From NCBI RefSeq assembly GCF_018388425.1, contig NZ_CP074406.1, positions 3,038,001 to 3,102,000 of the forward strand: 64,000 bases of DNA. Direction: 5' to 3'. The notes under the pieces are model-generated. The model was given only the letters and a program-made list of their open reading frames with translations, was not told the origin of the DNA and did not search any database. Every line of letters begins with the position of its first letter. Position 1 is the first letter of the stretch. The translations under genes and the position numbers were made by a program. Below are positions 23,023-35,855 of the stretch, in pieces. Origin of the DNA: Nocardioides faecalis (GTDB lineage: Bacteria; Actinomycetota; Actinomycetes; Propionibacteriales; Nocardioidaceae).

Positions 23023-23628
23023 ATGGCAGTGCAATCCGGGATCTACAAGGGGGTCAGCGCCGCCGACCGCGCGGCGGAGCGCCGCAGCCGGTTGCTGGAG
23101 GCGACGTTGTCGGTGTGGGCCGACCCCGGCACCCGGACCACGATGACCGCGGTGTGCGCGGCCGCGGGCCTCACCGAGCGCTACTTCTACGAGAGCTTCA
23201 AGAACCTCGACGAGGCGCAGTCCGCGCTGTTGGAGGCCGTGGCGGTCGAGATCGAGACCACCACCCTCGCTGCGGCGGAGGCCGCCGGCGCCGATCCCGC
23301 CGCCCGGATCCACGCGGCCATCACCGCCCTGGTGGAGCTGCTCACCGCGGATCCCCGCAAGGGACGGGTCGCGATCATCGAGGCCGGCACGATGCCGGCG
23401 CTGCGCGGACGCCGTACCGAGCTGCTGCGGCACTTCGCCCACCTGGCCGCCGCCGAGGCGCACGAGGGCGGGTTGCCGCGCCGCGACCGCCAGGACGAGC
23501 TGGCCGGCCTGCTGTTCATCGGCGGCATGGCCGAGGTGGTCACCGCCTGGCTCGACGGCGTGCTCGACGCGACGCCCGAGGAGATCGTGCAGACCGCGAG
23601 CCGCAGCTTCCTGGGGCTCTACGGCTGA
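23023..23628 (+). CDS. TetR/AcrR-family transcriptional regulator
   Basis: A 201-residue one-component regulator. The N-terminal helix-turn-helix region (about residues 38-60, TTMTAVCAAAGLTERYFYESF) is followed by a helical ligand-binding domain. ATG at 23023 has GGGGG just upstream; the frame extends upstream without a better site. Divergence from the P450 with only 97 bases between suggests it represses or activates the P450-SDR unit and itself. It ends 6 bases from the convergent ABC transporter stop, with no room for a separate terminator. Confidence 0.93.
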   Translation: MAVQSGIYKGVSAADRAAERRSRLLEATLSVWADPGTRTTMTAVCAAAGLTERYFYESFKNLDEAQSALLEAVAVEIETTTLAAAEAAGADPAARIHAAITALVELLTADPRKGRVAIIEAGTMPALRGRRTELLRHFAHLAAAEAHEGGLPRRDRQDELAGLLFIGGMAEVVTAWLDGVLDATPEEIVQTASRSFLGLYG

Positions 23629-23634
23629 GGCCGC

Positions 23635-26600
23635 TCAGCCGGCCAGGTGGCCCCAGCGGGCAGCGAGCTCGGCCCAGGGACCGACCGCGGCCAGCCGGCC
23701 CTCGACGAGCACCACGACCCGGTCCGCCTGCTCGAGGGCGGCGCGCTTCGACGTGGCGCCGACCACGGTGACCTGCTGCTCGCGCAGCGCCGCCCACAGC
23801 TCGATCTCGGTGGCGGCGTCCAGGGCACTGGAGACGTCGTCGGCCAACAACAGCTCGGGGTCGACCGCCAGCGCCCGGGCCAGCGCCAGGCGCTGCACCT
23901 GGCCTCCGGAGAGCCTGACGCCGCGGTGCCCGACCAGCGCGTGCGGACCGCCCGCCTCGGCCACGTCCTGCCCCAGCCGCGCGGAGGCCAGCGGCCGATC
24001 GAGCTCGCGGAGGTGGCCGAGCTGGACGTTGTCGGCGAAGGTGCCGGAGAGCACCCGGGGCACCTGGGCCACGTGGGCGACCTGGGCGGGGCGCAGGAAG
24101 GTCTCGGGGTCGGTCACCGGCCGGCCGTTCCAGCACAGCTCGCCGCGGTGCTCCACCAGCCCCGCCAGCGCGGACAGCAGGCTCGACTTGCCGGAGCCCA
24201 CCTGGCCCAGCAGCAGCACCAGCTCACCGCGCGCCAGGTCGAGGTCGACGCCCTCGACCCCGACGGTGCCGTCGTCGTGCACCGCGGCGAACCCGCGCAG
24301 CCGCAGGTGCTGCAGCGGCGATCGCTGCGGGGCCACCGGCTCCGGAGCGGCCCCGGTGACCAGGTCGACGCCGGGCGGCATCGTCATCAGGTCCACGCCG
24401 CCGGCCAGTCGGGCGGTCTCCGTCTGCCAGGCCCGCGTGCCGGGCGCCTCGGTGACCACCGCCCCGGCTACGCGGCCGTACCAGTCGAACCCGTTGACCG
24501 CGGTGGAGACCAGCACGGCGGTGGCCAGGCCCCACACGTCGAGGAAGTACAGCGCCCAGGCGGCGACGGCGCCGAGCTGCACCATCACCATCGGCACGCC
24601 GTCGAGGACGGCCTGCACCCGGTGCTCGAAGACCGCGGCCTCGACCCGCCCGCCGTCGACCCGGCGCAGGTGGGCGTGGACCTGCGGGGTCCGCCCGGCC
24701 AGCTTCACCGTGCGGGCCGACTCGACCGCGGACACCACCGCGCGGCCGAACCGGGCGCGGGCGGTGGAGGAGCGGGTCGCGGAGCGACCTGCGATCGGAC
24801 GGCCGATCGACGAGGCGAGCGCGCTGGCGGCCATCACCGCCAGCAGCACGGCACCGGCCAGCCAGCTGCCGCCCGCCACCATGGTGAGGCCGGCGATGAT
24901 GAGTCCGTTGGTCACGTCGACCCAGCGGTCGGCGTAGCGGGCGAAGCGGTCGGCGTCCATCGCCCGGGCGACGACCTCCCCCGGCGGCGTGCGCGGCAGC
25001 CGGCGGTCCCGGACCTGGCCGAGCAGCACCGACATCCGCACGCGCAGCAGCACCTCGACCCACCAGCGGGGGTAGCGCCGGATCGCATCCGCCAGCAGCG
25101 GCGGCGCGCACAGCAGCGCCAGCACCATCACCACGAGCAGCCCGGTGGTGGGCTCGCCCCGGCCGATGCGCTCGACGACCTGGCCCCACAGGTAGCCGGT
25201 CACCGCGCCCAGCGGCGCGAGGAGGCTGGCGGCCAGGAACACCACGACCGACCAGGCCCCCCACCGCGGACGGACCCACAGTGCGTGCCAGATGCCGCGG
25301 GCCAGGCTCGGGCCCGAGCCGACCTCGGGGCGCTCCGGGGGCTCGCCGACCCGACGGCGGCCGCCGATGCCGGGCGCGGGCGTCTCCTGCGTCACCGAGG
25401 GCAGCTCCGCAAGGGTCTCCAGCGGTACGTCCCGGCGCTCTCCGCCGGCCAGCAGCAGCCGGCGGAACGGGCCGTCGCACTCGGCGAGCTCGGCGCGCGG
25501 GCCGTGCTGGACCACGCGGCCGTGGTCGAGCACGGCGACGGTGTCGGCACGCTCGATGGTGCTGAGCCGGTGGGCGACGAGCACCCCGGTACGCCCGGAC
25601 AGCAGCCGGTCGGCGGCGGCCACGACCCGCGCCTCGGTGACCGGGTCCATCCGGGCGGTGGCCTCGTCCAGCACCACCACCTGCACGTGGCGCACCAGCA
25701 GCCGGGCGAAGGCGACCAGCTGCTCCTCGCCGGCCGACAGCGTGGTGCCGCCGGGCCCGAGCAGCGTGTCCAGCCCGTCGGGCAGGCCCGCCACCCAGTC
25801 GAGCAGGCCCAGCTCGGCCACCGCGGCGGCGACCTCGGTCCGCGGGATGTCGGCGAAGAGCGCGATGTTCTCGGCCAGGGTGCCGGCGAGGATCTCGGTG
25901 CGCTGGGTGACCACGCCGACCCGGCGCCGCAGCTCGTGCAGGTCCAGGGCGGTGATGTCGGCCCCGCCCAGGAAGATCGTGCCCGGCGGCGGCTCCGCGG
26001 CCCGCGACAGCAACGCGGCCAACGTGGACTTCCCGGATCCAGTGCGCCCCACCAGCGCGAGCGTCTGCCCCGCAGGCAGGTGCAGGTCGACGTCGCACAG
26101 CGCGAAGTCGCCGTCGGCGTAGCTGAAGTCCAGCTCGCGGATGCGCAGGTCCAGCGCGCCAGGCGGCACCGGGTCGCCCCCCAGCGGCTCGGCCTCCACG
26201 GCGAGCAGCTGGCGCAGCCGGATGACCGCACCCATCCCCGCCTGGATCTCGGGCAGCTGGTGGCTCAGGTTGCTGAGCTGGCCGACGAAGATGGTGGTGA
26301 TCAGGAACAGCGTGACCAGCCCGGCCACGTCGAGCCCGCCGCCGCTGACCATCGCCACCCCGCCGAGCGCGACCGCCGCGAGCAGGCCGTGCAGCAGCCA
26401 GCCGACCTGCATCGCCAGGCGCCCCTCGAGCGTCACGACGTCGAGGAAGCGTGCGTGCGCCTTCGCGGACAGCTCCGCGAGGCGTCGTACGACGAACGCG
26501 CGGCCGCCGCTGGTGCGCAGGTCGTCGCGGCCGGTGACGCCCTCCTCCAGCGCGGCGGCGTGGTCGGTCCAGACCGCCTCCTCGATCACCTTGCGACGGG

Positions 26601-27168
26601 CGATCTCCCCCAGCGCCGGACGCATCACCGCGACGGTGAGCAGGCCGACCACGGGGAACAGCACGAACGCCGGCCACCAGGTCACCCCGGCCACCACCCA
26701 CATCGGCAGCGCCCCGAAGAGGGTCCGCATGGCCGTCCAGATCTGCTGGCGCAGCAGGGTCCCGACCTCGTGGGTGTCGTCGTCGACCCGGTCCAGGATC
26801 TCGCCGACCGCCTGCTCGGTCAGGTGCGCCAGGGGCTGCTGCAGCGCGGCGCTGAGCAGGTCGCCGCGCAGCCGGCCCTCGGCCCGGTCGACGACCCCGG
26901 CCCAGAACACCCGGCCGACCGTGTCGACGACCGCGGCGCCGACCACGCACAGCGCGAACCAGCCGAGCAGGGCGGAGCTCGGTTGCTCGGCGATCCGGCC
27001 GGCGAAGATGCTGCCCACGGCGGTGCCGAGCGCGGCCAGCGCGACCGCCGCGACGGCGACGACGGCCGCCCGACCGCGCAGCCGTCGCCAGTCGACCTGG
27101 CGCGCGGGACCGGCACCGAGGTGCGCCGGTGCCTCGGTGGCGGTACGGCGGCTCAGCATCTCGGTCAT
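23635..27168 (-). CDS. fused two-half ABC exporter with one degenerate ATPase site
   Basis: A single 1177-residue polypeptide with two TMD-NBD halves, i.e. a fused heterodimeric-type exporter. NBD1 has Walker A GRTGSGKS (374-381), a non-canonical signature LSAGE (477-481), Walker B VVVLDE (catalytic E502) and an intact switch His (VAHRLSTIE). NBD2 has Walker A GQVGSGKS, canonical LSGGQ, but LLLADD (D1111 in place of Glu) and GATSKR in place of the His switch. One composite site is therefore intact and the other degenerate. GGAG 4-5 bases before ATG 27168 decides the start. Probably exports lipids, peptides or drugs; substrate unknown. Confidence 0.93.
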   Translation of the reverse strand: MTEMLSRRTATEAPAHLGAGPARQVDWRRLRGRAAVVAVAAVALAALGTAVGSIFAGRIAEQPSSALLGWFALCVVGAAVVDTVGRVFWAGVVDRAEGRLRGDLLSAALQQPLAHLTEQAVGEILDRVDDDTHEVGTLLRQQIWTAMRTLFGALPMWVVAGVTWWPAFVLFPVVGLLTVAVMRPALGEIARRKVIEEAVWTDHAAALEEGVTGRDDLRTSGGRAFVVRRLAELSAKAHARFLDVVTLEGRLAMQVGWLLHGLLAAVALGGVAMVSGGGLDVAGLVTLFLITTIFVGQLSNLSHQLPEIQAGMGAVIRLRQLLAVEAEPLGGDPVPPGALDLRIRELDFSYADGDFALCDVDLHLPAGQTLALVGRTGSGKSTLAALLSRAAEPPPGTIFLGGADITALDLHELRRRVGVVTQRTEILAGTLAENIALFADIPRTEVAAAVAELGLLDWVAGLPDGLDTLLGPGGTTLSAGEEQLVAFARLLVRHVQVVVLDEATARMDPVTEARVVAAADRLLSGRTGVLVAHRLSTIERADTVAVLDHGRVVQHGPRAELAECDGPFRRLLLAGGERRDVPLETLAELPSVTQETPAPGIGGRRRVGEPPERPEVGSGPSLARGIWHALWVRPRWGAWSVVVFLAASLLAPLGAVTGYLWGQVVERIGRGEPTTGLLVVMVLALLCAPPLLADAIRRYPRWWVEVLLRVRMSVLLGQVRDRRLPRTPPGEVVARAMDADRFARYADRWVDVTNGLIIAGLTMVAGGSWLAGAVLLAVMAASALASSIGRPIAGRSATRSSTARARFGRAVVSAVESARTVKLAGRTPQVHAHLRRVDGGRVEAAVFEHRVQAVLDGVPMVMVQLGAVAAWALYFLDVWGLATAVLVSTAVNGFDWYGRVAGAVVTEAPGTRAWQTETARLAGGVDLMTMPPGVDLVTGAAPEPVAPQRSPLQHLRLRGFAAVHDDGTVGVEGVDLDLARGELVLLLGQVGSGKSSLLSALAGLVEHRGELCWNGRPVTDPETFLRPAQVAHVAQVPRVLSGTFADNVQLGHLRELDRPLASARLGQDVAEAGGPHALVGHRGVRLSGGQVQRLALARALAVDPELLLADDVSSALDAATEIELWAALREQQVTVVGATSKRAALEQADRVVVLVEGRLAAVGPWAELAARWGHLAG

Positions 27169-27261
27169 GGTTCTCCAGGCTAGGCATCCAGGGGGCCGGG
27201 CGCCTCCGAATATTCTGCTGCCTTCCGGCCCCGTTCGCCGAAACCGTTGCGGCAAAAGGCA

Positions 27262-27295
27262 GGGCTCCCGGGGTGATCTCTCACCCCGGGAGCCC
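27262..27295 (-). terminator. terminator of icd
   Basis: A perfect 15-bp stem (GGGCTCCCGGGGTGA) with a TCTC loop starts 36 bases after the icd stop on the minus strand. A short T-rich stretch (CCTTTTGCC) follows. It separates icd from the ABC exporter downstream on the same strand. Confidence 0.85.
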
Positions 27296-27330
27296 GGTGC
27301 CTCAGCGCGGTCGAGCCGCGCCGCGTCGGG

Positions 27331-31150
<3,820 letters not shown>

Positions 31151-31184
31151 TCCGTCCACCGCAGCAGGACGCAGCAGGACCCTC

Positions 31185-31955
31185 TCAGCGGGGCTCGTCG
31201 AACCTGACGAGCCCCGCTCGGCCTGTCCGGACCACACCGACCCCGCGAGCGTGCACGTCCGTGCGCACCCCGGCGGCGGTGCGGACCTCGATCTCCACGG
31301 TGTCGGAGTACTCGCCCGCCGGCACCCGGGCCACCTCGCCGCGGCCGCGCACGGTCGCGAGCGGACCATCAGAGGGGCCGTCGGAGGGGCCGTCGGACAC
31401 GCTTCCTGAAGCCGCGGCGCCGGGCAGCAGCGCCATCCGGAAGCCGTCGCCCACGCGCGGGTCGGCCGGCATCGCCAGCCCGGCCTCCGCGCCGTCGACA
31501 CCCGCGGTCCACTCCCCCGCCCGGCCCAGCCACCACACGTTGCCCGCACGGTCCTGGGCGAAGTGGTCGGTGACCTCGGTGCCGTCGGCGGCGCTGCGGG
31601 TCAGGCTCACCGTCCGCACCCCGGCGATCTCCGGTCCCACCGAGGCAGTCAGCACGAGCGCCGGCTCGGAGGTGGTCGGCCCGGAGGTGGTCGGTGCGGA
31701 GGCGGTCGGCCCAGAAGTGGTCGACTCCGTCGGGGCCGACGGGACGTCGTACTCCCACCGGGAGCCGGGAGCCAGCGGCAGCCACGGGTTGTCGACCTCG
31801 GCGACGAAGTCGTCCGCGGCCACGGTCGGGGTCGGGATCACCAGTCCGTCGACGCCGGTGGGCGGGCTGGGCGCCGAGGCGGAGCCGCACCCGGCGAGGG
31901 CGAGCACCGCGACGGCGGCGAGGAGCGAGCGGGCCGGGATCCACATGCGCCTCAT
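31185..31955 (-). CDS. hypothetical lipoprotein
   Basis: A 256-residue protein with a lipoprotein signal: hydrophobic [13 protein letters not shown] places a lipidated cysteine about 23 residues in. A Ser/Thr/Pro linker ([17 protein letters not shown]) precedes a beta-rich domain with [32 protein letters not shown] and [23 protein letters not shown]. This pattern recurs in extracytoplasmic actinobacterial proteins, but I cannot name a function. Two starts are possible (31955 or 31946); neither has a strong ribosome site. Divergent from mdh by 87 bases and convergent with aqpZ. Confidence 0.85.
   Translation of the reverse strand: MRRMWIPARSLLAAVAVLALAGCGSASAPSPPTGVDGLVIPTPTVAADDFVAEVDNPWLPLAPGSRWEYDVPSAPTESTTSGPTASAPTTSGPTTSEPALVLTASVGPEIAGVRTVSLTRSAADGTEVTDHFAQDRAGNVWWLGRAGEWTAGVDGAEAGLAMPADPRVGDGFRMALLPGAAASGSVSDGPSDGPSDGPLATVRGRGEVARVPAGEYSDTVEIEVRTAAGVRTDVHARGVGVVRTGRAGLVRFDEPR
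31187..31218. terminator. bidirectional terminator between aqpZ and the lipoprotein gene
   Basis: A perfect 13-bp stem (AGCGGGGCTCGTC / GACGAGCCCCGCT) with a 6-base loop spans the last codons of the minus-strand lipoprotein gene and lies 36 bases after the aqpZ stop, so it most clearly serves aqpZ. Confidence 0.7.
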
Positions 31956-32042
31956 CGTCTCGCACGTGCGTATCCCTCGCCGGGGTGCCCATCCGCTGCT
32001 AGCGTCCAAGGCGTCCGCCAGACCCCACTTAGGAGTGTCCTT

Positions 32043-33029
32043 GTGAGCACCACCCCGCTCAAGGTGGCCGTGACCGGTGCCGCCGGCCAGATCGGCTACA
32101 GCCTGCTCTTCCGCATCGCCAGCGGAGCCATCGCCGGCGACCGGCCCGTCGAGCTGCGTCTGCTCGAGATCGAGCCGGCCCTGAAGGCCCTGGAGGGCGT
32201 CGTCATGGAGCTCGACGACTGCGCGTTCCCGAACCTGGCCGGCGTCGAGATCGGCTCCGACCCGGAGAAGATCTTCGACGGCGTGAACCTGGCCCTGCTC
32301 GTCGGTGCGCGCCCGCGTGGGCCGGGCATGGAGCGCGGCGACCTGCTCTCGGCCAACGGGGCGATCTTCACCGCCCAGGGCAAGGCGCTGAACAAGGTGG
32401 CGGCCGACGACGTACGCATCGGGGTGACCGGCAACCCGGCGAACACCAATGCCCTGATCGCGGCGAGCAACGCCCCCGACATCCCCGCCCAGCGGTTCTC
32501 CGCGCTGACCCGGCTGGACCACAACCGGGCGATCTCGCAGCTGGCCGCCAAGACCGGCGCCGCCGTCACCGACATCAAGAAGATGACGATCTGGGGCAAC
32601 CACTCCGCCACGCAGTACCCCGACCTCTTCCACGCCGAGGTCGCCGGACGCAACGCTGCCGAGGTGGTGGGCGACCAGGCCTGGATCGCCGACACCTTCA
32701 TCCCGACGGTGGCCAAGCGCGGCGCGGCGATCATCGACGCCCGCGGCGCCTCCTCGGCCGCCTCTGCGGCGTCCGCGACCTGCGACGCCGCCCGCGACTG
32801 GCTGCACGGCACGCCGGCCGACGACTGGGTGTCCATGGCCGTCGTCTCCGACGGCTCCTACGGGGTGCCCGAGGGCCTGGTCTCCTCGTTCCCGGTCACC
32901 ACCGACAACGGCGAGTGGAGCATCGTCGCCGGCTTGGAGATCGACGACTTCTCCCGCAGCCGGATCGACGCGTCGGTGGCCGAGCTGGCCGATGAGAAGG
33001 CCGCGGTCACCGAGCTCGGCCTGATCTGA
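32043..33029 (+). CDS. mdh: malate dehydrogenase
   Basis: NAD-dependent interconversion of malate and oxaloacetate, TCA cycle. The 328-residue protein has the Rossmann motif [11 protein letters not shown] (11-21), substrate arginines in [11 protein letters not shown] (R92, R98), the catalytic Asp/Arg segment LDHNRA (D159, R162) and the active-site His in WGNHSATQ (H187). This is the LDH-like MDH type common in actinobacteria. The GTG start has AGGAG 7 bases upstream. A terminator lies between it and the convergent propeller protein gene. Confidence 0.98.
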   Translation: MSTTPLKVAVTGAAGQIGYSLLFRIASGAIAGDRPVELRLLEIEPALKALEGVVMELDDCAFPNLAGVEIGSDPEKIFDGVNLALLVGARPRGPGMERGDLLSANGAIFTAQGKALNKVAADDVRIGVTGNPANTNALIAASNAPDIPAQRFSALTRLDHNRAISQLAAKTGAAVTDIKKMTIWGNHSATQYPDLFHAEVAGRNAAEVVGDQAWIADTFIPTVAKRGAAIIDARGASSAASAASATCDAARDWLHGTPADDWVSMAVVSDGSYGVPEGLVSSFPVTTDNGEWSIVAGLEIDDFSRSRIDASVAELADEKAAVTELGLI

Positions 33030-33072
33030 GACATCGCCGGCCGGGGCCCGCGGGCGCGGGCGGGCTGAGGAG

Positions 33073-33100
33073 CGGGGGCTGCCGGGTCCGGCAGCCCCCG
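33073..33100. terminator. bidirectional terminator downstream of mdh
   Basis: A 13-bp GC stem (CGGGGGCTGCCGG / CCGGCAGCCCCCG) with a minimal GT centre, 44 bases after the mdh stop and 38 bases after the stop of the convergent gene. It probably serves both. Confidence 0.8.
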
Positions 33101-33138
33101 TCGTCGTACGACGCCACGGGCGTAGGACCAAGCAGCGC

Positions 33139-34473
33139 TCAGCACGCGTCGCCGCCGTCGGGCGCGGGGTGGCCGGGCTCCACCGACCGGTACCGGCCGT
33201 CGCCGCTGGTCAGGAGCACCAGCCCGCCGTGCACGAGGACCTCGAACCCGCGGTCGCCGGCGTACCACTCGGCGGGGATCCGGCCGAGCAGCTCGGTGCG
33301 TCCCTGCGGGGTGACCCGGGCGAAGGTGTGCGCCATCCCCACATCTGCGAGCTCCGTCACCACGGCCAGCACGCCGCGATCGTCGACACCGACCACGGCC
33401 TGGTCGACACTGCACTCCCACGGCTCCCGCCCGCTGCCGAGCTCGTACCCGCGCACCGGGGTGGCGCTCCACGGCGTCCCGAAGACCCCGAACAGGGTCG
33501 CGGCACCCGTGCCGATCAGCCACGCATCGTCCTCGTAATCGAGTGCGGAACCGGACCACAGGGTGGTCGGCGGCCCGGTCGCGGAGACGTACTCGCGCAC
33601 CACGGTTCCTCTCCGTCCGCCTTCCTCGAGCACGAGCGGTGAGCTGTTCAGGACCTTCAGCCGGTCCAGGGTGCGGGTGCCCGGGCGGCGCCAGAGCACC
33701 TCACCGGAGTCCGCGTCGAAGACGACGAGCGTGCCCGGCGCACCATCCCCGCTCGTCCGCACCCACGCCACGATGCTCACACCGTCGGTGTCGACGGTGA
33801 CCGCGCCACACCTCTGCGCGCCGAGGCCGGCCAACGGCGCGAGCTCGCGTCCGGTGGCGAGGTCGAAGCGCCACACCGTCTCGCAACGGTCGATCACCGT
33901 CACCGCACGCTCCCCCGCGGCCACGAGGGGCACCTGTGCGAGGCTCGCATCGAAGCCCGCCGTCACGCGCCACCGCTCGGCCCCGGTCCGGACGTCGAGG
34001 AGGAGGAGCTCGGAGCAGCTGGTTCCGGTGACGACGGCCAGGTAGGCGCTCGACGACCCGGCGTACGGCGTCGTGTCGGACACGCTGCAACGCCGGGGCA
34101 GCAAGCGCTCCCAGAGCCGGTCGCCGGTCCGGGCGTCCAGGCCGAGCACGTAGCGGACACCGACGAGCACTCCGATCCCCGCCCAGCTACGCAGGACCGG
34201 TGATCCTGCCTGGGTCGGCAGCGGTGTCTCGCCTGCGCCGGGCACGCTCACCTGCCAGCGGGACTCCGCCCACTCCCGCGGGTCCGTGACGGCCGCAGTG
34301 CCGGTGACCGGCGACAGGGCCGGCGGCCGCGGCGCGGTGCCGGACGGGCCGGGCGCGAAGGCCGCGACGACCGTCACGACGACCAGTGTCACGACGAGGG
34401 ACAGGACGGCGGTGAGGGTGAGGGTGACTGCGAGAGGGAGTCGGCGCCCACGGGAGCCGGAGAGCGCTGGCAC
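33139..34473 (-). CDS. membrane-anchored PQQ-like beta-propeller protein
   Basis: A 444-residue protein with one N-terminal membrane helix (about residues 13-40) and an extracytoplasmic repeat domain. Repeats of the PQQ/WD-like type are visible: VLGLDARTGDRLWERLLP, LLLLDVRTGAERWRVTAG, WRFDLATGRELAPLAG and LVVFDADSGEVLWRRPG. Such blades build a beta-propeller, here probably structural rather than PQQ-binding. Several cysteines (CSVSDTT, TSCSELL, DRCETV, QRCGAV) could form disulfides. The GTG start has GGAAGG about 9 bases upstream. Function unknown; it follows the DUF3017 gene by 60 bases and may be the end of that operon. Confidence 0.85.
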   Translation of the reverse strand: MPALSGSRGRRLPLAVTLTLTAVLSLVVTLVVVTVVAAFAPGPSGTAPRPPALSPVTGTAAVTDPREWAESRWQVSVPGAGETPLPTQAGSPVLRSWAGIGVLVGVRYVLGLDARTGDRLWERLLPRRCSVSDTTPYAGSSSAYLAVVTGTSCSELLLLDVRTGAERWRVTAGFDASLAQVPLVAAGERAVTVIDRCETVWRFDLATGRELAPLAGLGAQRCGAVTVDTDGVSIVAWVRTSGDGAPGTLVVFDADSGEVLWRRPGTRTLDRLKVLNSSPLVLEEGGRRGTVVREYVSATGPPTTLWSGSALDYEDDAWLIGTGAATLFGVFGTPWSATPVRGYELGSGREPWECSVDQAVVGVDDRGVLAVVTELADVGMAHTFARVTPQGRTELLGRIPAEWYAGDRGFEVLVHGGLVLLTSGDGRYRSVEPGHPAPDGGDAC

Positions 34474-34533
34474 GTGGGGTGCCTTCCCCGCCGCCCCTGC
34501 CCGAAACGACAGGCGTGCCGAGGCGGCCGAACG

Positions 34534-34881
34534 TCAGACGGGCTGGTCGGGGATCGCGCCCGCGAGCACGAACAGGCTCACCCCGAACAGCAGCAGGGTG
34601 CAGACGTCGAACAGCCGGTGCCGCACCGCGAGCATGCCGGCGTCCTTCTCGGGCAGGGCGAGGCGCAGCACGGCGGCGATGCCGAGCGCGGCCGAGACGA
34701 TGCGCACCCCCGCCCGCCAGTCCGAGAGCCCGGCGACGACGATCCCGACCAGGGTCAGCAGCAGGACGGCGAGGTAGCAGGCGCCGCCGATCGTCGAGGG
34801 GAGCCGGCGCCGCGGTGCGGGCGAGGGCGCAGCCGGCTGCTCCTCCCCCGCCGCACCCGGTCCGGGGGCCTGCTCGTTCAG
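34534..34881 (-). CDS. DUF3017-type small membrane protein, apparent CTG start
   Basis: About 115 residues with three hydrophobic segments ([56 protein letters not shown]) after a proline-rich cytoplasmic N-terminus. The sequence and position directly after folD match the DUF3017 family. No ATG, GTG or TTG lies near the expected N-terminus. The best start is CTG at 34881, which overlaps the folD stop as CTGA in the manner of an ATGA overlap. Translational coupling to folD would explain how a weak start is used. Function unknown. Confidence 0.75.
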   Translation of the reverse strand: MNEQAPGPGAAGEEQPAAPSPAPRRRLPSTIGGACYLAVLLLTLVGIVVAGLSDWRAGVRIVSAALGIAAVLRLALPEKDAGMLAVRHRLFDVCTLLLFGVSLFVLAGAIPDQPV

Positions 34882-35744
34882 CGTGCTGCCCCGCCGTCGG
34901 CGACCTTCTCGGCCATGGCGACCACGTTGGCCAAGAGCATCGCGCGCGTCATCGGGCCCACCCCGCCCGGGTTCGGCGAGACCCAGCCCGCCACGTCCCA
35001 CACGTCGGCGGCGACGTCGCCGGCGATCTTGCCCTCGACCCGGCTCACACCGACGTCGAGCACGGCCGCGCCGGGCTTGACCATGTCGCCGGTGACGATG
35101 CCCGGGACGCCGGCCGCCGCCACCACGACGTCGGCCTGGCGCACGTGCGCGGCGAGGTCGCGGGTGCCGGTGTGGCACAGCGTGACGGTGGCGTTCTCCG
35201 AGCGACGGGTGAGCAGCAGCCCCAGCGGGCGGCCGACCGTCACCCCGCGACCGACCACGACCACCTCGGCGCCGGCGATCGGCACGTCGTGACGGCGGAG
35301 CAGCTCGACGATGCCGTACGGCGTGCACGGCAGGGGCGCCTCGTTGCCCAGCACCAGCCAGCCGAGGTTGGTGGGGTGCAGGCCGTCGGCGTCCTTGGCG
35401 GGGTCGATGAGGCCGAGCACCCGGTTCTCGTCGCGGCCGCGCGGGAGCGGCAGCTGCACGATGTAGCCGGTGCAGGACGGGTCGGCGTTGAGGCCGGCGA
35501 CGGCCTCCTCGATCTCGGCCTGGGTGGCGGTCTCGGGCAGGTCGACGCGGATGGAGGCGATGCCGACCTCGGCGCAGTCCTTGTGCTTGCCGCCGACGTA
35601 CCAGCGCGAGCCCGGGTCGTCACCGACCAGCACGGTCCCCAGGCCGGGAGTGATCCCCCGCTCCTGGAGCGCGGCGACGCGGACCTTGAGCTCGTCCTTG
35701 ATCGCGGCGGCGGTGGCGTTGCCGTCGAGCTTGCGTGCAGTCAC
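34878..35744 (-). CDS. folD: bifunctional methylenetetrahydrofolate dehydrogenase/cyclohydrolase
   Basis: Interconverts 5,10-methylene-THF and 10-formyl-THF, the formyl donor used by PurN and PurH. The 288-residue protein has the catalytic YxxxK as Y49-VGGK53, the family segments [17 protein letters not shown] and PCTPYGI, and the dinucleotide-binding [17 protein letters not shown]. The C-terminal [10 protein letters not shown] signature is complete. The GTG start has GGAGG 9 bases upstream. It lies 111 bases after purH on the same strand, probably in the same transcript. Confidence 0.97.
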   Translation of the reverse strand: MTARKLDGNATAAAIKDELKVRVAALQERGITPGLGTVLVGDDPGSRWYVGGKHKDCAEVGIASIRVDLPETATQAEIEEAVAGLNADPSCTGYIVQLPLPRGRDENRVLGLIDPAKDADGLHPTNLGWLVLGNEAPLPCTPYGIVELLRRHDVPIAGAEVVVVGRGVTVGRPLGLLLTRRSENATVTLCHTGTRDLAAHVRQADVVVAAAGVPGIVTGDMVKPGAAVLDVGVSRVEGKIAGDVAADVWDVAGWVSPNPGGVGPMTRAMLLANVVAMAEKVADGGAAR

Positions 35745-35855
35745 GGGGTGAATCCTCCCAGATACGGTCGTGGCGGCCTGCGCGGGCGACGCCCTCGGGC
35801 GGGCGGGCGGTGACGACCGGCGACCCACCCGAGGCGCGGCGCTGCGCGAGCAGGC

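Noticed and set aside
35745..35855. Second ZTP riboswitch before folD
   Set aside because: The 111-base purH-folD gap lacks the CGACTGGCG and CCGCCTGGG blocks; folD probably relies on the purH leader.
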